From Hibiscus mutabilis (lineage: Eukaryota > Streptophyta > Magnoliopsida > Malvales > Malvaceae): a DNA stretch of 64,000 nucleotides. Position numbers and translations under genes: made by a program. Numbering within the stretch: position 1 is the stretch's first letter; every line of letters begins with the position of its first letter. The notes under the pieces were generated by a model. That model had not been told where the DNA came from. It saw nothing but the letters and a program-made list of their open reading frames with translations, and ran no database searches. The stretch lies in contig CM033744.1 in assembly GCA_019671005.1 (NCBI GenBank), positions 400,208 through 464,207 on the forward strand, written 5' to 3'. Below are positions 47,110 to 59,219 of this stretch, one piece after another.

Positions 47110-50100
47110 ATGTTGTCCTCACCTTCAACTTCATCATCTATTTCTAGAAATAAATACGATGTTTTCTTGAGTTTTAGAGGTGAAGATACCCATAAGAACT
47201 TCACAGATCATCTCTACGATGCTCTCAGACGGAGTGGAATCATCACTTTCAGGGACGGTTCAAAGCTGGAGTCCGGCGAAGATATTGCATCTGAACTCTT
47301 CAGAGCCATTCAACAATCGTGGTGCTCGGTAATCGTTTTATCAGGAACCTATGCCTTTTCAAGTTGGTGCTTGGAGGAACTTGCCGAGATTGTTAAACAG
47401 AAAAACGAGAAAGAACATAAAGTATTTCCAATTTTCTACGATGTGGATCCATCTGATTTGAGAAAACAGAAGGAAAAACTCGAAGAAGCATTTGCCAAAC
47501 ACGAAGAGAGATGCAAAGAAGTTAAAGAGAAGATTCTAAGGTGGCGAAATGCTTTGACTCAAGTGGCTAACATCAAAGGATGGCATCTAAATAACAGGTA
47601 AATCATTCTTTTCTAGTTTAATTAATTTATTGATTTAAAAGTTTTGATAATCTTATGTGTTTAATTGTGAAGTTCCATATTTCAACTAAAGGAAATTTTG
47701 TGTATTTTGATGCTGTAACAGATCTTGCCTTCTTATTCTTTACTTTTTATTTGTTCCCAAACTATATTATGTTTCATAATTCATTGAACTCAAAAAAAAA
47801 AAAAAAAAAAAACTCATTCAAAAGAAGTAAGCAAAATATTTAGTCAATAGAACTAAATTTTATTTTTTTGTAGGCATGAATCAGAATTTATTGGAGACAT
47901 TGTTAGAAAAATATCAGCAAAATTATGTCAAACATATCCAGTTTTTCATGATGAGTTGGTTGGAGTTAGTTCACGATTGGAGGAGTTGTATTCGGAAATA
48001 GAGATTGGAGAAGATGACATCCGAATTATAGGAATTTGTGGAATGGGTGGCATCGGTAAAACAACTCTTGCAAGAGTTGTTTACGACCAAATGTCATCTC
48101 ATTTTGAAGGCAAATGCTTCATTGCTGATGTTCGAGAAGTTTCAGACAAATTTGGACTCGTTTCTCTACAGAAACAACTTCTTTTCCAGATCTTGTCTGG
48201 TGAAGTCTTTGAATTTTTCAATGTTCATGAAGGGAATGCCATAATTAGCCATAGGTTGTCTCAAAAAAAGGTCCTTGTTGTTATTGATGATGTCGATAAT
48301 TTACAACATTTGAAATGCTTGGTTGGAAGGCATGATTGGTTCGGTTCAGGGAGTAGAATCATTGTAACAACAAGAGATGAACATTTGCTCCAATCTTACC
48401 GGGTTGATGATGTGTATAAGACTTCAACATTGAATGAAAATGATGCACTCCGACTTCTCAATTTGAAAGCTTTCGATAGTGAGACAGTACCAGATGATGC
48501 TTTCATTGAGCTCTTAGAACATGTTGCAAAATATGCCAGTGGTCTCCCCTTAGCTCTTGAAGTTTTGGGTTCTTTTTTGTGCGGAAGAGATCTAGTTCAA
48601 TGGAGAAGTGCAATCCAAAGACTTAAAAAAGATTCTAACAAAGAAATTATTGACAAACTTCGAATCAGCTTTGATGGATTAGAAGAAATAGAGAAGAATA
48701 TATTTCTAGATATTGCATGCTTCTTCAATGGGGAGGAGAAAGATTTTGTAATGAAAGTATTGGATGGTTGTGAATTTTTTCCGGATATTGGAATCGATGT
48801 TCTCATTAAGAAGTCTCTACTAACAGTTGATAAGAACAACAAATTGTGGATGCATAACTTGCTACAAGAAATGGGAAGAAAGATTGTTAGGGAAAAATCT
48901 ATTGAGGAACCTGGAAAACGTTGTAGATTGTGGGAGGAAGAAGATGTCCATCATGTGCTAACGGAAAACACTGTAAGTCATCCCATGTAAATTGCACATT
49001 ATTTAACAGTGTTGAAGATGCTTTATTTACTATGTTTATGTCTAACCAAAAGATTTTGTTAATGTTAAAGACAAGATTGATAAAGCTAAGGCAAATTTTC
49101 ACAGGTTTTATCATATAAGTTACCTATTGTTATTTTTTTTTATTGGCTTTTATTTTGTGTTTGGCCCATTTTTATGTCTTATTCTTGAATGTTTTTAGGC
49201 AACCAAAGTGATTGAAGGCATGATCATCAACAATAAAAGGTATGAAAACATATTCAGGTATAGTTTAAGGGTCATTTTGTTTTTAGGTATAGAATGCTTT
49301 GGTATATTTTGACAGAAAGTGAATTTTCATTGCTTTTTGCCCGTGGTTATCAGGGAACCGAACAAGATGCTCAATTTGAATGTCGATGCCATCTCAAGAT
49401 GAAAAAATTGAGATTACTCAAAGTCCTTTGCCTTTCTAATTGTGATGAACTCAAATATCTTCCTAATGAGTTTCGGCTTTTAGATTGGATGGGATATCCT
49501 TTAAGATTCTTACCTCCAAGATTTCAACCAGACAATCTTGTTGCACTTTTGTTGCCATACAGTCACATTGAACAACTTTGGAAAGGAAATATTGTAAGAA
49601 CTAATTTATCTAACCCTTGTTTTCTAGTTTATTTTAAGAACTGAGTAACTAATTCTGCTCTAATTTATTATTGTTTTCAACAGGGCCTGTATAAGTTGAA
49701 AGTGCTCAACCTCAAAGGATCCGAAAATCTGATCAAGACACTGGACTTTACAACAGCACCAAATCTGGAAATTTTGATATTGGAGGGTTGTATAAAGATA
49801 GTAGATGTTCATCCATCCATCGGAGTTCTTTACGAGGCTTAAACTTTTGAATTTAAGAAGCTGCAAAGTCTTAGCAATCTTCCAATCAAAATTGGAATAG
49901 AGTCTCTTGAAACATTAATCCTAAAAGATTTGCAGAAACCTTATTAGTCTCCCAAGCAGCATAGGTGGGTGTAAATTTTTAAAAACCCTTGATCTTTCTG
50001 GGTGTTTTAAAGTTGAACATTTGCGGAGAATTTGCAGCAAGTAGAGTTGTTGAAAGAGCTTGATTTAAGTGAAACAGCCATAGAAAAACCACCATCCTTC

Positions 50101-51368
50101 ATTTTTCAACTTAAATATCTTAAGGTTTTGTCTTTGAATAGGCTCAAGGGACCACATTGCAAGTTAGCACCAAATCTACTTTCTCTTTTTTCAGGTATTC
50201 CAAAGTGGAAGGATAGAGTCCTTGCCTCTGATGTTACATTCATTGTCAGGTTTGAGTTCATTAAGAGAACTGAAACTAAGGAACTGTAATCTTCGGGAAG
50301 GAGATATTCCTAGTGATATTTCTTGTTTATACTCTCTGGAAAAACTTGAGCTTGAGCGGTAACAATTTCTTCAGCATACCAGTGTTTTTATTGCTGGACT
50401 TTCCAGGATTCAATATCTTGGAATGTCAAATTGCAGGGAGCTTAAATCAGTGCCTGATGTTTGCTTCTATAGAACAATTTGGAAATCAATCAAACGTTTG
50501 CAATGCAGCGGATTGGTCACGGTTTAGTGGTCTTCACTGCTACAGATTGGTTGAGAATATCAATGCATTAACATTGCTGAAAAACATCTTAAGGTAGATT
50601 TTTCATTCTTTCACATTTAGAGCATAATACTTAAAGAATTATAGTATTAGTTACCAACAATATAAGTTTTATTTTGCAGGGAGTTGCATATTTAAGAACA
50701 AGTTTTGATGTTGTTATACCGGACATGAAATCCCAAAATGGTTCAGCCATCAAACAGTTGACTCTTCAATCAAGATACCACTGCCTAACAATATTTGGAA
50801 TGATAGTCAATGGATGGGAGTTGCTTTCTGCTGCATTTTTGTCAATAATGATGCTTCAAGGGATGAGGAACTCAAATGTGAAGCTGTTATGTTATCTGGA
50901 CAAGCTGGTTCTGATGGATCTGTTTTGTAGAAATCTCACGTGTCACTGGGGGCGGCTGGATTTTTCTAAAGATTATAACCAGCCCATAATAAAGGATCAC
51001 CTTTATTTTTGTTATCTGTTGCCCAACAGATTGTATCCATTTTCCTTGGAGGATAAATGTGGTGAAAGTGAAAAACTGAGAATTCATCAACATCGGATTC
51101 TCAAATCAGGATTTCGATGAACTTCAGTTTTCAATCACATCCAATGATTGTCACAAAGTGTTAAGGTGAAAAAATGTGGGATTCGGATAGTGTATCAGAA
51201 AGATTTGGAAGATATCATAGTCTCCTCAATGAAGAATCAATTGCTATTGGTCCCCTTATAAAGTGAAAACGTGATGTTCATGAAGAGATGGAGGCCGAGG
51301 CACAACCAAAACGGATGGAAAAGTTTTTCAATTTTATGGTTGGACCTGATCTGGGAAAGAAGCATTAG
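47110..51368 (+). pseudogene. TNL unit C: intact TIR-NB half, frameshifted LRR half
   Basis: Exons: 47110-47597 (TIR), 47874-48972 (NB-ARC), 49199-49239, 49354-49593, about 49684-50595 (LRR) and about 50680-51368 (C-JID). The first two exons join to exactly 529 codons with no break. They hold KYDVFLSFRGEDTH, catalytic-type Glu in WCLEELAEIV, P-loop GMGGIGKTT, VVIDDVDN, GSRIIVTTRDEH, SGLPLALEVLG and WMHNLLQEMG. In exon 4 one base is missing near 49,395 compared with D, giving TGA at 49,400-49,402, so the readable product is a 558-aa TIR-NB protein. About ten more small indels follow through the LRR and C-JID exons, many in or beside homopolymers. It could still be expressed as a truncated TN protein. 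Confidence 0.88.
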
Positions 51369-51711
51369 TTAGGTTCAATTTTATTCACACATTTTCAATA
51401 TTTTTTACGATATTTATTTTCAATATTCTATTTTACATTAAAGGCTCCCTCTGAGAAGAAGAAAATGGAGAAGCAGAGGAAGAAGGAATGAGCTAAGAAA
51501 GAATGTCAGCTTGTTTTTATTATTTTTGGTAATATCTCTTTGAAGATTTAATTCTAATGTGGTTTACTATTTTAGGAGGCAGAGGAGAAAAATAACAAAT
51601 ATTTTAGGAATCTGTTTTCAATTCACCTAATATATATTAATATTCTTCAAAATTTTATTCTTTAATGTTAGATTTCATTACACCTACGATGTATTGCTAT
51701 TCTAACATTTA

Positions 51712-52734
51712 ATATAAATGTTTGAATGGCAATAAAAAACCTGAAAACCAGGCTTAACAAAATATTAGACCCATTTTTCCATTCGGTGTGGGCCATGGAC
51801 AACTTTTTCGACCCGGCCCCAATGCAACCGTAAGTCCTTTTCCTTGAGGTCCAAGGCATGTAATAAAAAAGGTGAAGCACGATGATGATACTAGTGGAAT
51901 CAGTTCCGATGAGAGCAAAGTAGAACATGATAATGGAAGCGCCAGCGAGAGTGTAAATCCATGAGGTATGGCAATACATTATTGTTTTTAAATCTACATT
52001 TTCGACAATTTCGGATAATAAGCACGAATCGAATCATTATTCTAATATCAAGGTAAATCTAATTAGATTTGCTTTTATTGTTTGGTAATTCACAACCATT
52101 GTATTATTATTGGGGAAACCAGGGTAGATGCTAGGCATCTTTCATTTCTGATTTCTAAACAGTGAGCTGTTCTGAATTACATTCTAAATTTAAGTGCGAA
52201 TTCGATCCGACTTTCGACCATTTTGAACTGAAGTTAGTTCCATAGACTTGCAAAATTATCACTTCCTATGGCTGCAGTTACTCGGATGGCTTTGGAAATC
52301 AAAGTTTACTTTTTTTTCCATAAAGAAATTACAGGGTAACTCTTAACTTTGTTTTGATGTTCATAACTCGAAGTTTACGTTTAGTTGAAAAGTCTCCTCT
52401 ATCATTTTTCTTATACAAGAAGTTAATGTTTTCTGAATATATAGATTGATAATATGGAATGTTGAAAATGATGGGAAATATATCCACCATAGAAACCAAC
52501 TCCTTCAAGTAGACGCATCTGTTTATTTGAAAAGTCTCCTCTGTTTAATAACGAAAAAAGCCTTCTCAAATACATCATTTATGGTCTATAACTGTATGCT
52601 TGGAAATTTGATCTGTTTGTTCTTTTTTTATGCTCCTATACTTTGATTGTTTATAGTTTCTTTCGGGGTATTGGGAGATCTATTTTCTGATTTCCAACAC
52701 CAGATTCAGATATCTTTTCCTCTCAAACTTCATC
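51712..52734 (+). repeat. Upstream cassette of TNL unit D
   Basis: Near-identical to the unit C cassette apart from a few one-base indels, mostly in homopolymers. It probably includes the promoter and 5' UTR of D. Confidence 0.7.
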
Positions 52735-55700
52735 ATGTTGTCCTCACCTTCAACTTCATCATCTATTTCTAGAAATAAATACGATGTTTTCTTGAGTTTT
52801 AGAGGTGAAGATACCCGCAAGAACTTCACAGATCATCTCTACGATGCTCTCAGACGGAGTGGAATCATCACTTTCAGGGACGGTTCAAAGCTGGAGTCCG
52901 GCGAAGATATTGCATCTGAACTCTTCAGAGCCATTCAACAATCGTGGTGCTCGGTAATCGTTTTATCAGGAACCTATGCCTTTTCAAGTTGGTGCTTGGA
53001 GGAACTTGCCGAGATTGTTAAACAGAAAAACGAGAAAGAACATAAAGTATTTCCAATTTTCTACGATGTGGATCCATCTGATTTGAGAAAACAGAAGGAA
53101 AAACTCGAAGAAGCATTTGCCAAACACGAAGAGAGATGCAAAGAAGTTAAAGAGAAGATTCTAAGGTGGCGAAATGCTTTGACTCAAGTGGCTAACATCA
53201 AAGGATGGCATCTAAATAACAGGTAAATCATTCTTTTCTAGTTTAATTAATTTATTGATTTAAAAGTTTTGATAATCTTATGTGTTTAATTGTGAAGTTC
53301 CATATTTCAACTAAAGGAAATTTTGTGTATTTTGATGCTGTAACAGATCTTGCCTTCTTATTCTTTACTTTTTATTTGTTCCCAAACTATATTATGTTTC
53401 ATAATTCATTGAACTCAAAAAAAAAAAAAAAAAAACTCATTCAAAAGAAGTAAGCAAAATATTTAGTCAATAGAACTAAATTTTATTTTTTTGTAGGCAT
53501 GAATCAGAATTTATTGGAGACATTGTTAGAAAAATATCAGCAAAATTATGTCAAACATATCCAGTTTTTCATGATGAGTTGGTTGGAGTTAGTTCACGAT
53601 TGGAGGAGTTGTATTCGGAAATAGAGATTGGAGAAGATGACATCCGAATTATAGGAATTTGTGGAATGGGTGGCATCGGTAAAACAACTCTTGCAAGAGT
53701 TGTTTACGACCAAATGTCATCTCATTTTGAAGGCAAATGCTTCATTGCTGATGTTCGAGAAGTTTCAGACAAATTTGGACTCGTTTCTCTACAGAAACAA
53801 CTTCTTTTCCAGATCTTGTCTGGTGAAGTCTTTGAATTTTTCAATGTTCATGAAGGGAATGCCATAATTAGCCATAGGTTGTCTCAAAAAAAGGTCCTTG
53901 TTGTTATTGATGATGTCGATAATTTACAACATTTGAAATGCTTGGTTGGAAGGCATGATTGGTTCGGTTCAGGGAGTAGAATCATTGTAACAACAAGAGA
54001 TGAACATTTGCTCCAATCTTACCGGGTTGATGATGTGTATAAGACTTCAACATTGAATGAAAATGATGCACTCCGACTTCTCAATTTGAAAGCTTTGATA
54101 GTGAGACAGTACCAGATGATGCTTTCATTGAGCTCTTAGAACATGTTGCAAAATATGCCAGTGGTCTCCCCTTAGCTCTTGAAGTTTTGGGTTCTTTTTT
54201 GTGCGGAAGAGATCTAGTTCAATGGAGAAGTGCAATCCAAAGACTTAAAAAAGATTCTAACAAAGAAATTATTGACAAACTTCGAATCAGCTTTGATGGA
54301 TTAGAAGAAATAGAGAAGAATATATTTCTAGATATTGCATGCTTCTTCAATGGGGAGGAGAAAGATTTTGTAATGAAAGTATTGGATGGTTGTGAATTTT
54401 TTCCGGATATTGGAATCGATGTTCTCATTAAGAAGTCTCTACTAACAGTTGATAAGAACAACAAATTGTGGATGCATAACTTGCTACAAGAAATGGGAAG
54501 AAAGATTGTTAGGGAAAAATCTATTGAGGAACCTGGAAAACGTTGTAGATTGTGGGAGGAAGAAGATGTCCATCATGTGCTAACGGAAAACACTGTAAGT
54601 CATCCCATGTAAATTGCACATTATTTAACAGTGTTGAAGATGCTTTATTTACTATGTTTATGTCTAACCAAAAGATTTTGTTAATGTTAAAGACAAGATT
54701 GATAAAGCTAAGGCAAATTTTCACAGGTTTTATCATATAAGTTACCCCTTTTATTTTGTGTTTTCTTATGTCTTATTCTTGAATGTTTTTAGGCAACCAA
54801 AGTGATTGAAGGCATGATCATCAACAATAAAAGGTATGAAAACATATTCAGGTATAGTTTAAGGGTCATTTTGTTTTTAGGTATAGAATGCTTTGGTATA
54901 TTTTGAAGTGAATTTTCATTGTTTTGCCCGTGGTTATCAGGGAACCGAACAAGATGCTCAATTTGAATGTCGATGCCATCTCGAAGATGAAAAAATTGAG
55001 ATTACTCAAAGTCCTTTGCCTTTCTAATTGTGACGAACTCAAATATCTTCCTAATGAGCTTCGGCTTTTAGATTGGATGGGATATCCTTTAAGATTCTTA
55101 CCTCCAAGATTTCAACCAGACAATCTTGTTGCACTTTTGTTGCCATACAGTCGCATTGAACAACTTTGGAAAGGAAATATTGTAAGAACTAATTTATCTA
55201 ACCCTTGTTTTCTAGCTTACTTTAAGCTGAGTAACTAATTCTGCTCTAATTTATTATTGTTTTCAACAGGGCCTGTATAAGTTGAAAGTGCTCAACCTCA
55301 AAGGATCCGAAAATCTGATCAAGACACCGGACTTTACAACAGCACCAAATCTGGAAATTTTGATATTGGAGGGTTGTATAAAGATAGTAGATGTTCATCC
55401 ATCCATCGGAGTCCTTACGAGGCTTAAACTTCTGAATTTAAGAAGCTGCAAGAGTCTTAGCAATCTTCCAATCAAAATTGGAATAGAGTCTCTTGAAACA
55501 TTAATCCTAAAAGATTGCAGAAACCTTATTAGTCTCCCAAGCAGCATAGGTGGGTGTAAATTTCTAAAAACCCTTGATCTTTCTGGGTGTTTTAAAGTTG
55601 AACATTTGCCGGAGAATTTGCAGCAAGTAGAGTTGTTGGAAGAGCTTGACTTAAGTGAAACAGCCATAGAAAAACCGCCATCCTTCATTTTTCAACTTAA

Positions 55701-56957
55701 ATATCTTAAGGTTTTGTCTTTGAATAGGCTCAAGGGACCACATTGCAAGTTAGCACCAAATCTACTTTCGCTTTTTCAGGTATTCCAAAGAGGAAGGATA
55801 GAGTCCTTGCCTCTGCTGTTACATTCATTGTCAGGTTTGAGTTCATTAAGAGAACTGAAACTAAGGAACTGTAATCTTCGGGAAGGAGATATTCCTAGTG
55901 ATATTTCTTGTTTATACTCTCTGGAAAAACTTGAGCTTGACGGTAACAATTTCATCAGCATACCAGTGTTTATTGCTGGACTTTCCAGGATTCAATATCT
56001 TGGAATGTCAAATTGCAGGGAGCTTAAATCAGTGCCTGATGTTCATGCTTCTATAGAACAATTTGGAAATCAATCAAAGGTTTGCAATGCTGCGGATTGG
56101 ACACGGTATAGTGGTCTTCACTGCTACAGATTGGCTGCGAATACCAATGCATTAACATTGCTGAAAAAACATCTTAAGGTAGATTTTTCATTCTTTCACA
56201 TTTAGAGCATAATACTTAAAGAATTATAGTATTAGTTACCAACAATATAAGTTTTATTTTGCAGGGAGTTGCATATTTAAGAACAAGTGTTGATGTTGTT
56301 ATACCCGGACATGAAATCCCAAAATGGTTCAGCCATCAAACGGTTGACTCTTCAATCAAGATACCACTGCCTAACAATATTTGGAATGATAGTCAATGGA
56401 TCGGAGTTGCTTTCTGCTGCATTTTTGTCAATAATGATGCTTCAAGGGACGAGGAACTCACATGTGAAGCTGTTATCCGTCATGGGAATTCTGGACAAGC
56501 TGGTTCTGATGGATCTGTTCTTCGGAGTAGAAATCCTCGACGTGTCACTGGGGGCGGCTGGATTTTTTCTAAAGAATATAACCAGCCCATAATAAAGGAT
56601 CACCTTTATTATTGTTATATGTCACGCAACAGATTGTGTCCATTTTCCTTAGAGGATAAATGTGGTGAAAGTGAAACTGAGAATTCATCAACATCGGATT
56701 GCTCAAATCAAGAATTCGATGAACTTCAGTTTTCAATCACATCCAATGATTGTCACAGAAGTGTTAAGGTGAAGAAATATGGGATTCGGATAGTGTATCA
56801 GAAAGATTTGGAAGATATCAATGAAGAATCAATTGCTAATGGTCCCCTTATAAAGCGAAAACGTGATGTTTACGAAGAGACCGAGGCCGGGTCACAACCA
56901 AAACGGACAGAAAAGTTTTTCAACTTTATGATGGACCAACCGGGAAAGAAGCATTAG
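52735..56957 (+). CDS. TNL unit D: complete TIR-NBS-LRR-C-JID receptor with one missing base
   Basis: TNLs sense pathogen effectors and signal through a TIR NADase. Exons: 52735-53222 (TIR), 53497-54594 (NB-ARC), 54793-54833, 54941-55181, 55270-56178 (LRR) and 56265-56957 (C-JID). All borders are GT-AG. TIR: FRGEDTRKNF at 22-31 and SSWCLEEL with the expected catalytic Glu90. NB: P-loop at 219-227, VVIDDVDN, SRIIVTTRDEH, GLPLALE and an MHN in place of MHD. LRR: several LxxLxxL repeats. C-JID: IPGHEIPKWFSHQ with GVAFCCIF. Compared with C, one C is missing at 54,096/54,097, shifting the frame to a stop at 54,137-54,139 (376 aa). Everything after it stays open, so about 1,156 codons would otherwise be read. 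Sequencing error or fresh mutation cannot be told apart. Confidence 0.9.
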
Positions 56958-57471
56958 TTAAAGTCAATTTTATTCACACATTTTCAATATTTTTAGGATA
57001 TTTATTTTAAATATTTGTACTTAACGTATATTTAAAATATATGTTGTTTACGAATGCATTGAGCATGAACGTGTATCCTACATTTAGGTAATATACTTTT
57101 TTGTGCTGTTTAAAATTGAAATACATACATACATTTGCATTCTTTACACAAGGTATATATGCATACATAAATATAATCTTGCGGTGTGGTGATTTGAAAC
57201 GCAGGTGCTATCTAAAGTTGTATGATTCTTCTGAACGCACCGGCTGAAGAAGAGGATCACACTTAACGAGGTAATAAGTATATCAGCTTGTTTTGATTAT
57301 TTTTGGTATTATCTCTTGAAGATTTCATTCTAATGCGGTTTACAATTTTAGAAGGCAGAGCAGAAAAATGAGCTATGTCTGGCCAAGTGCTGGATCTTCG
57401 AAAGGTACTACTCAGACCAAATGGCTTGCTCATAATGATTTATTAATTAACAACTGTGTTATCAAACTATG

Positions 57472-57499
<28 letters not shown>
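56958..57499 (+). other. 3' flank of TNL unit D
   Basis: Probably begins with the 3' UTR. Parts at 57,280-57,380 resemble the flank after units B and C (CAGCTTGTTTTGATTATTTTTGG, shortened), but the Lys-rich scrap is changed. An (AT)n microsatellite lies at 57,472-57,499. Confidence 0.45.
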
Positions 57500-57502
<3 letters not shown>

Positions 57503-58215
57503 GTTTAAAGGATGAAGAAAAAATTATTCGCTTGAGACAAAGATGTCGCAAAGTTGTATTTGGCACCATGAAGAAGCAAGTAAGAGGGCGGAATGGTTTT
57601 ATGATTTTTGGAACATTATCATCCTTCTCTTTGCCAATGTTTCTGCCAAGTAAAACACCAAAAATGCTTGCTCCAACAGCATGTTGATAGGACTTTACAC
57701 TGCTTTCGTGACACTTAGTAATAGTGCCTTCTTCTACGGTCTCACCAAGGCCATCTTCAAAGCTCCAATGTTTTTTCTTTGATTCGCCTCCTGTTGCAAG
57801 GATTCTAACCGGTGTAAGATCAAATTTATCGATGAGCTAGGAGTTAACATAATGTTTTTATGTACCCTTTGAGTCTTTTCCCGAGAAACTAAATTCTGTT
57901 TTATACAAACTCTTGCAGGCTTCATCAGATACGTGTATTCTTGATTTCGACATACCATTCGCCCTAGTCTTTGTGGCAGCAGGTGCAACTGAAGTCATGG
58001 CTACAACCAGAATGTTTTTTGAATACTCATTAGGCTGACAAGCCGGCCCAATAAAGCTTAGAGTTATCATCTTCCAGCGCAACGCATGGACTATTACATC
58101 CCACACAGACCCATTTGTGTTCTGAACTTACAATGGTTACAGGCTCTCATCTTTCAAATCCTCGGTGCAGTCCACCACGGGGCACGGTTGGGAGCCAGAG
58201 ACCAACTGTCCACCC
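57500..58215 (-). other. Possible exons of an unidentified gene on the minus strand
   Basis: The minus strand has open protein-like text in pieces. About 57,850-57,530 contains LTPVRILATGGESKKK and VGASIFGVLLGRN. About 58,000-57,915 contains GMSKSRIHVSDEACK. About 58,135-58,020 contains VTIVSSEHKWVCVGC. The pieces are not joined by clear splice sites and one has a stop. The ATGG context recalls sugar-kinase C-termini, but the rest does not fit, so I make no family call. It could be a decayed gene fragment. Confidence 0.3.
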
Positions 58216-58489
58216 ATCGGCAAACTTACCGGGGCACTGAATAAGGAAATACTTTTCTTGTGCCAACTTACTAGGCAAAATACAACTTTGTTACGCGGAA
58301 TGCAAAAGAACCTTGTTTGCAAAACAAACTTACCGTATGTGCAACGAACGCAAGTGTCAAACACGAGTACTTTATTAGGTGGAATGCAAAAGAACCTTGT
58401 TTGATTACTTTTTCCTCGCCTAATATCTATTACTAATGTTTTTCATTATTTAATTCTTTAATATTAGATTTTATCACATAAACGACGAT

Positions 58490-59062
58490 TAGGGTTGGGC
58501 GTTCGATCAAGTCGAGTAAAAAAATTTCGAGTTATTCGAGTTTGCAAGTCATATTTTATGATTCAAACTCTATTCGAAATTTTTTTCGAATCAAGCAGAG
58601 TTTATGAAATTTGAGTCGAATCGAGTCGAGCTTTCGAGTTTTTGTACAAATTTAATTGTACATATATATTTCTATATTCATATACGTAGTGGTGCACATA
58701 TATATTTCTATATGTATATATTTAGGGCTAAGAGGTGCACATATTGATTCCAATTTTAACGGCTTTTTATATGCATATACGATATACATATATATATATT
58801 TCTTCATATTTTTACACGTGATATACATAGTATATCATGCATAATTGATAGACTCGACTCGAATATAAAAACTGATCAATTAATTACTAAAAATTTTGAG
58901 TTATTCGAATTTTTATTTCATAACTCAAACTTTATTTGAATTTTTTTAGTGGAGTCGAGTTTATGAAATTACGAATCGAGTGAAAATGAGTCGATTTTTT
59001 GCCTCTAATCGAGTCAAATAATTTGGTATTTTCGAGTCGAGTTGAGTCGAGTTTTGCCCCTA
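58490..59062 (+). mobile_element. hAT-type MITE (copy 1 of a pair)
   Basis: A 573-bp element beginning TAGGGTTGGGCG and ending GTTTTGCCCCTA, flanked by perfect 8-bp duplications ACGACGAT (58,482-58,489 and 59,063-59,070). Subterminal regions are packed with TCGAGT motifs and the centre has TATATA/TATGCATA runs. It matches 61,557-62,099 in reverse orientation. There is no transposase. Confidence 0.9.
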
Positions 59063-59219
59063 ACGACGATGATGTGAGTGAATGAAATTATTTTAACAAA
59101 TAATTATGAATGGGCTGGTAAGAAAATATCAGATGAACCATTGGTATTGTGTTCGTTTTTCGAATAGCATTTTCTTGATGTTTTATTTATTTTAGATGAA
59201 ATTGTTTTATAACATTCTT

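Larger units (their letters stand above)
45640..54750 (+). repeat. Tandem segmental duplication of about 5.6 kb (units C and D)
   Basis: Sequence from about 45,640 (3' end of B, through the cassette and TIR-NB exons of C) is repeated from about 51,257 (3' end of C, through the cassette and TIR-NB exons of D). The start codons are 5,625 bp apart (47,110 and 52,735). Identity is near complete over the cassette and first two exons, including non-coding tracts, so the event is recent. Beyond about 49,120/54,740 the copies differ mostly by small indels and part at the 3' end of D. Confidence 0.9.

Noticed and set aside
51668..51979. 103-codon minus-strand ORF repeated upstream of several TNL units
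   Set aside because: Equivalent frames in other cassettes are broken and differ in length. It reads through a dispersed repeat piece and not a conserved protein.
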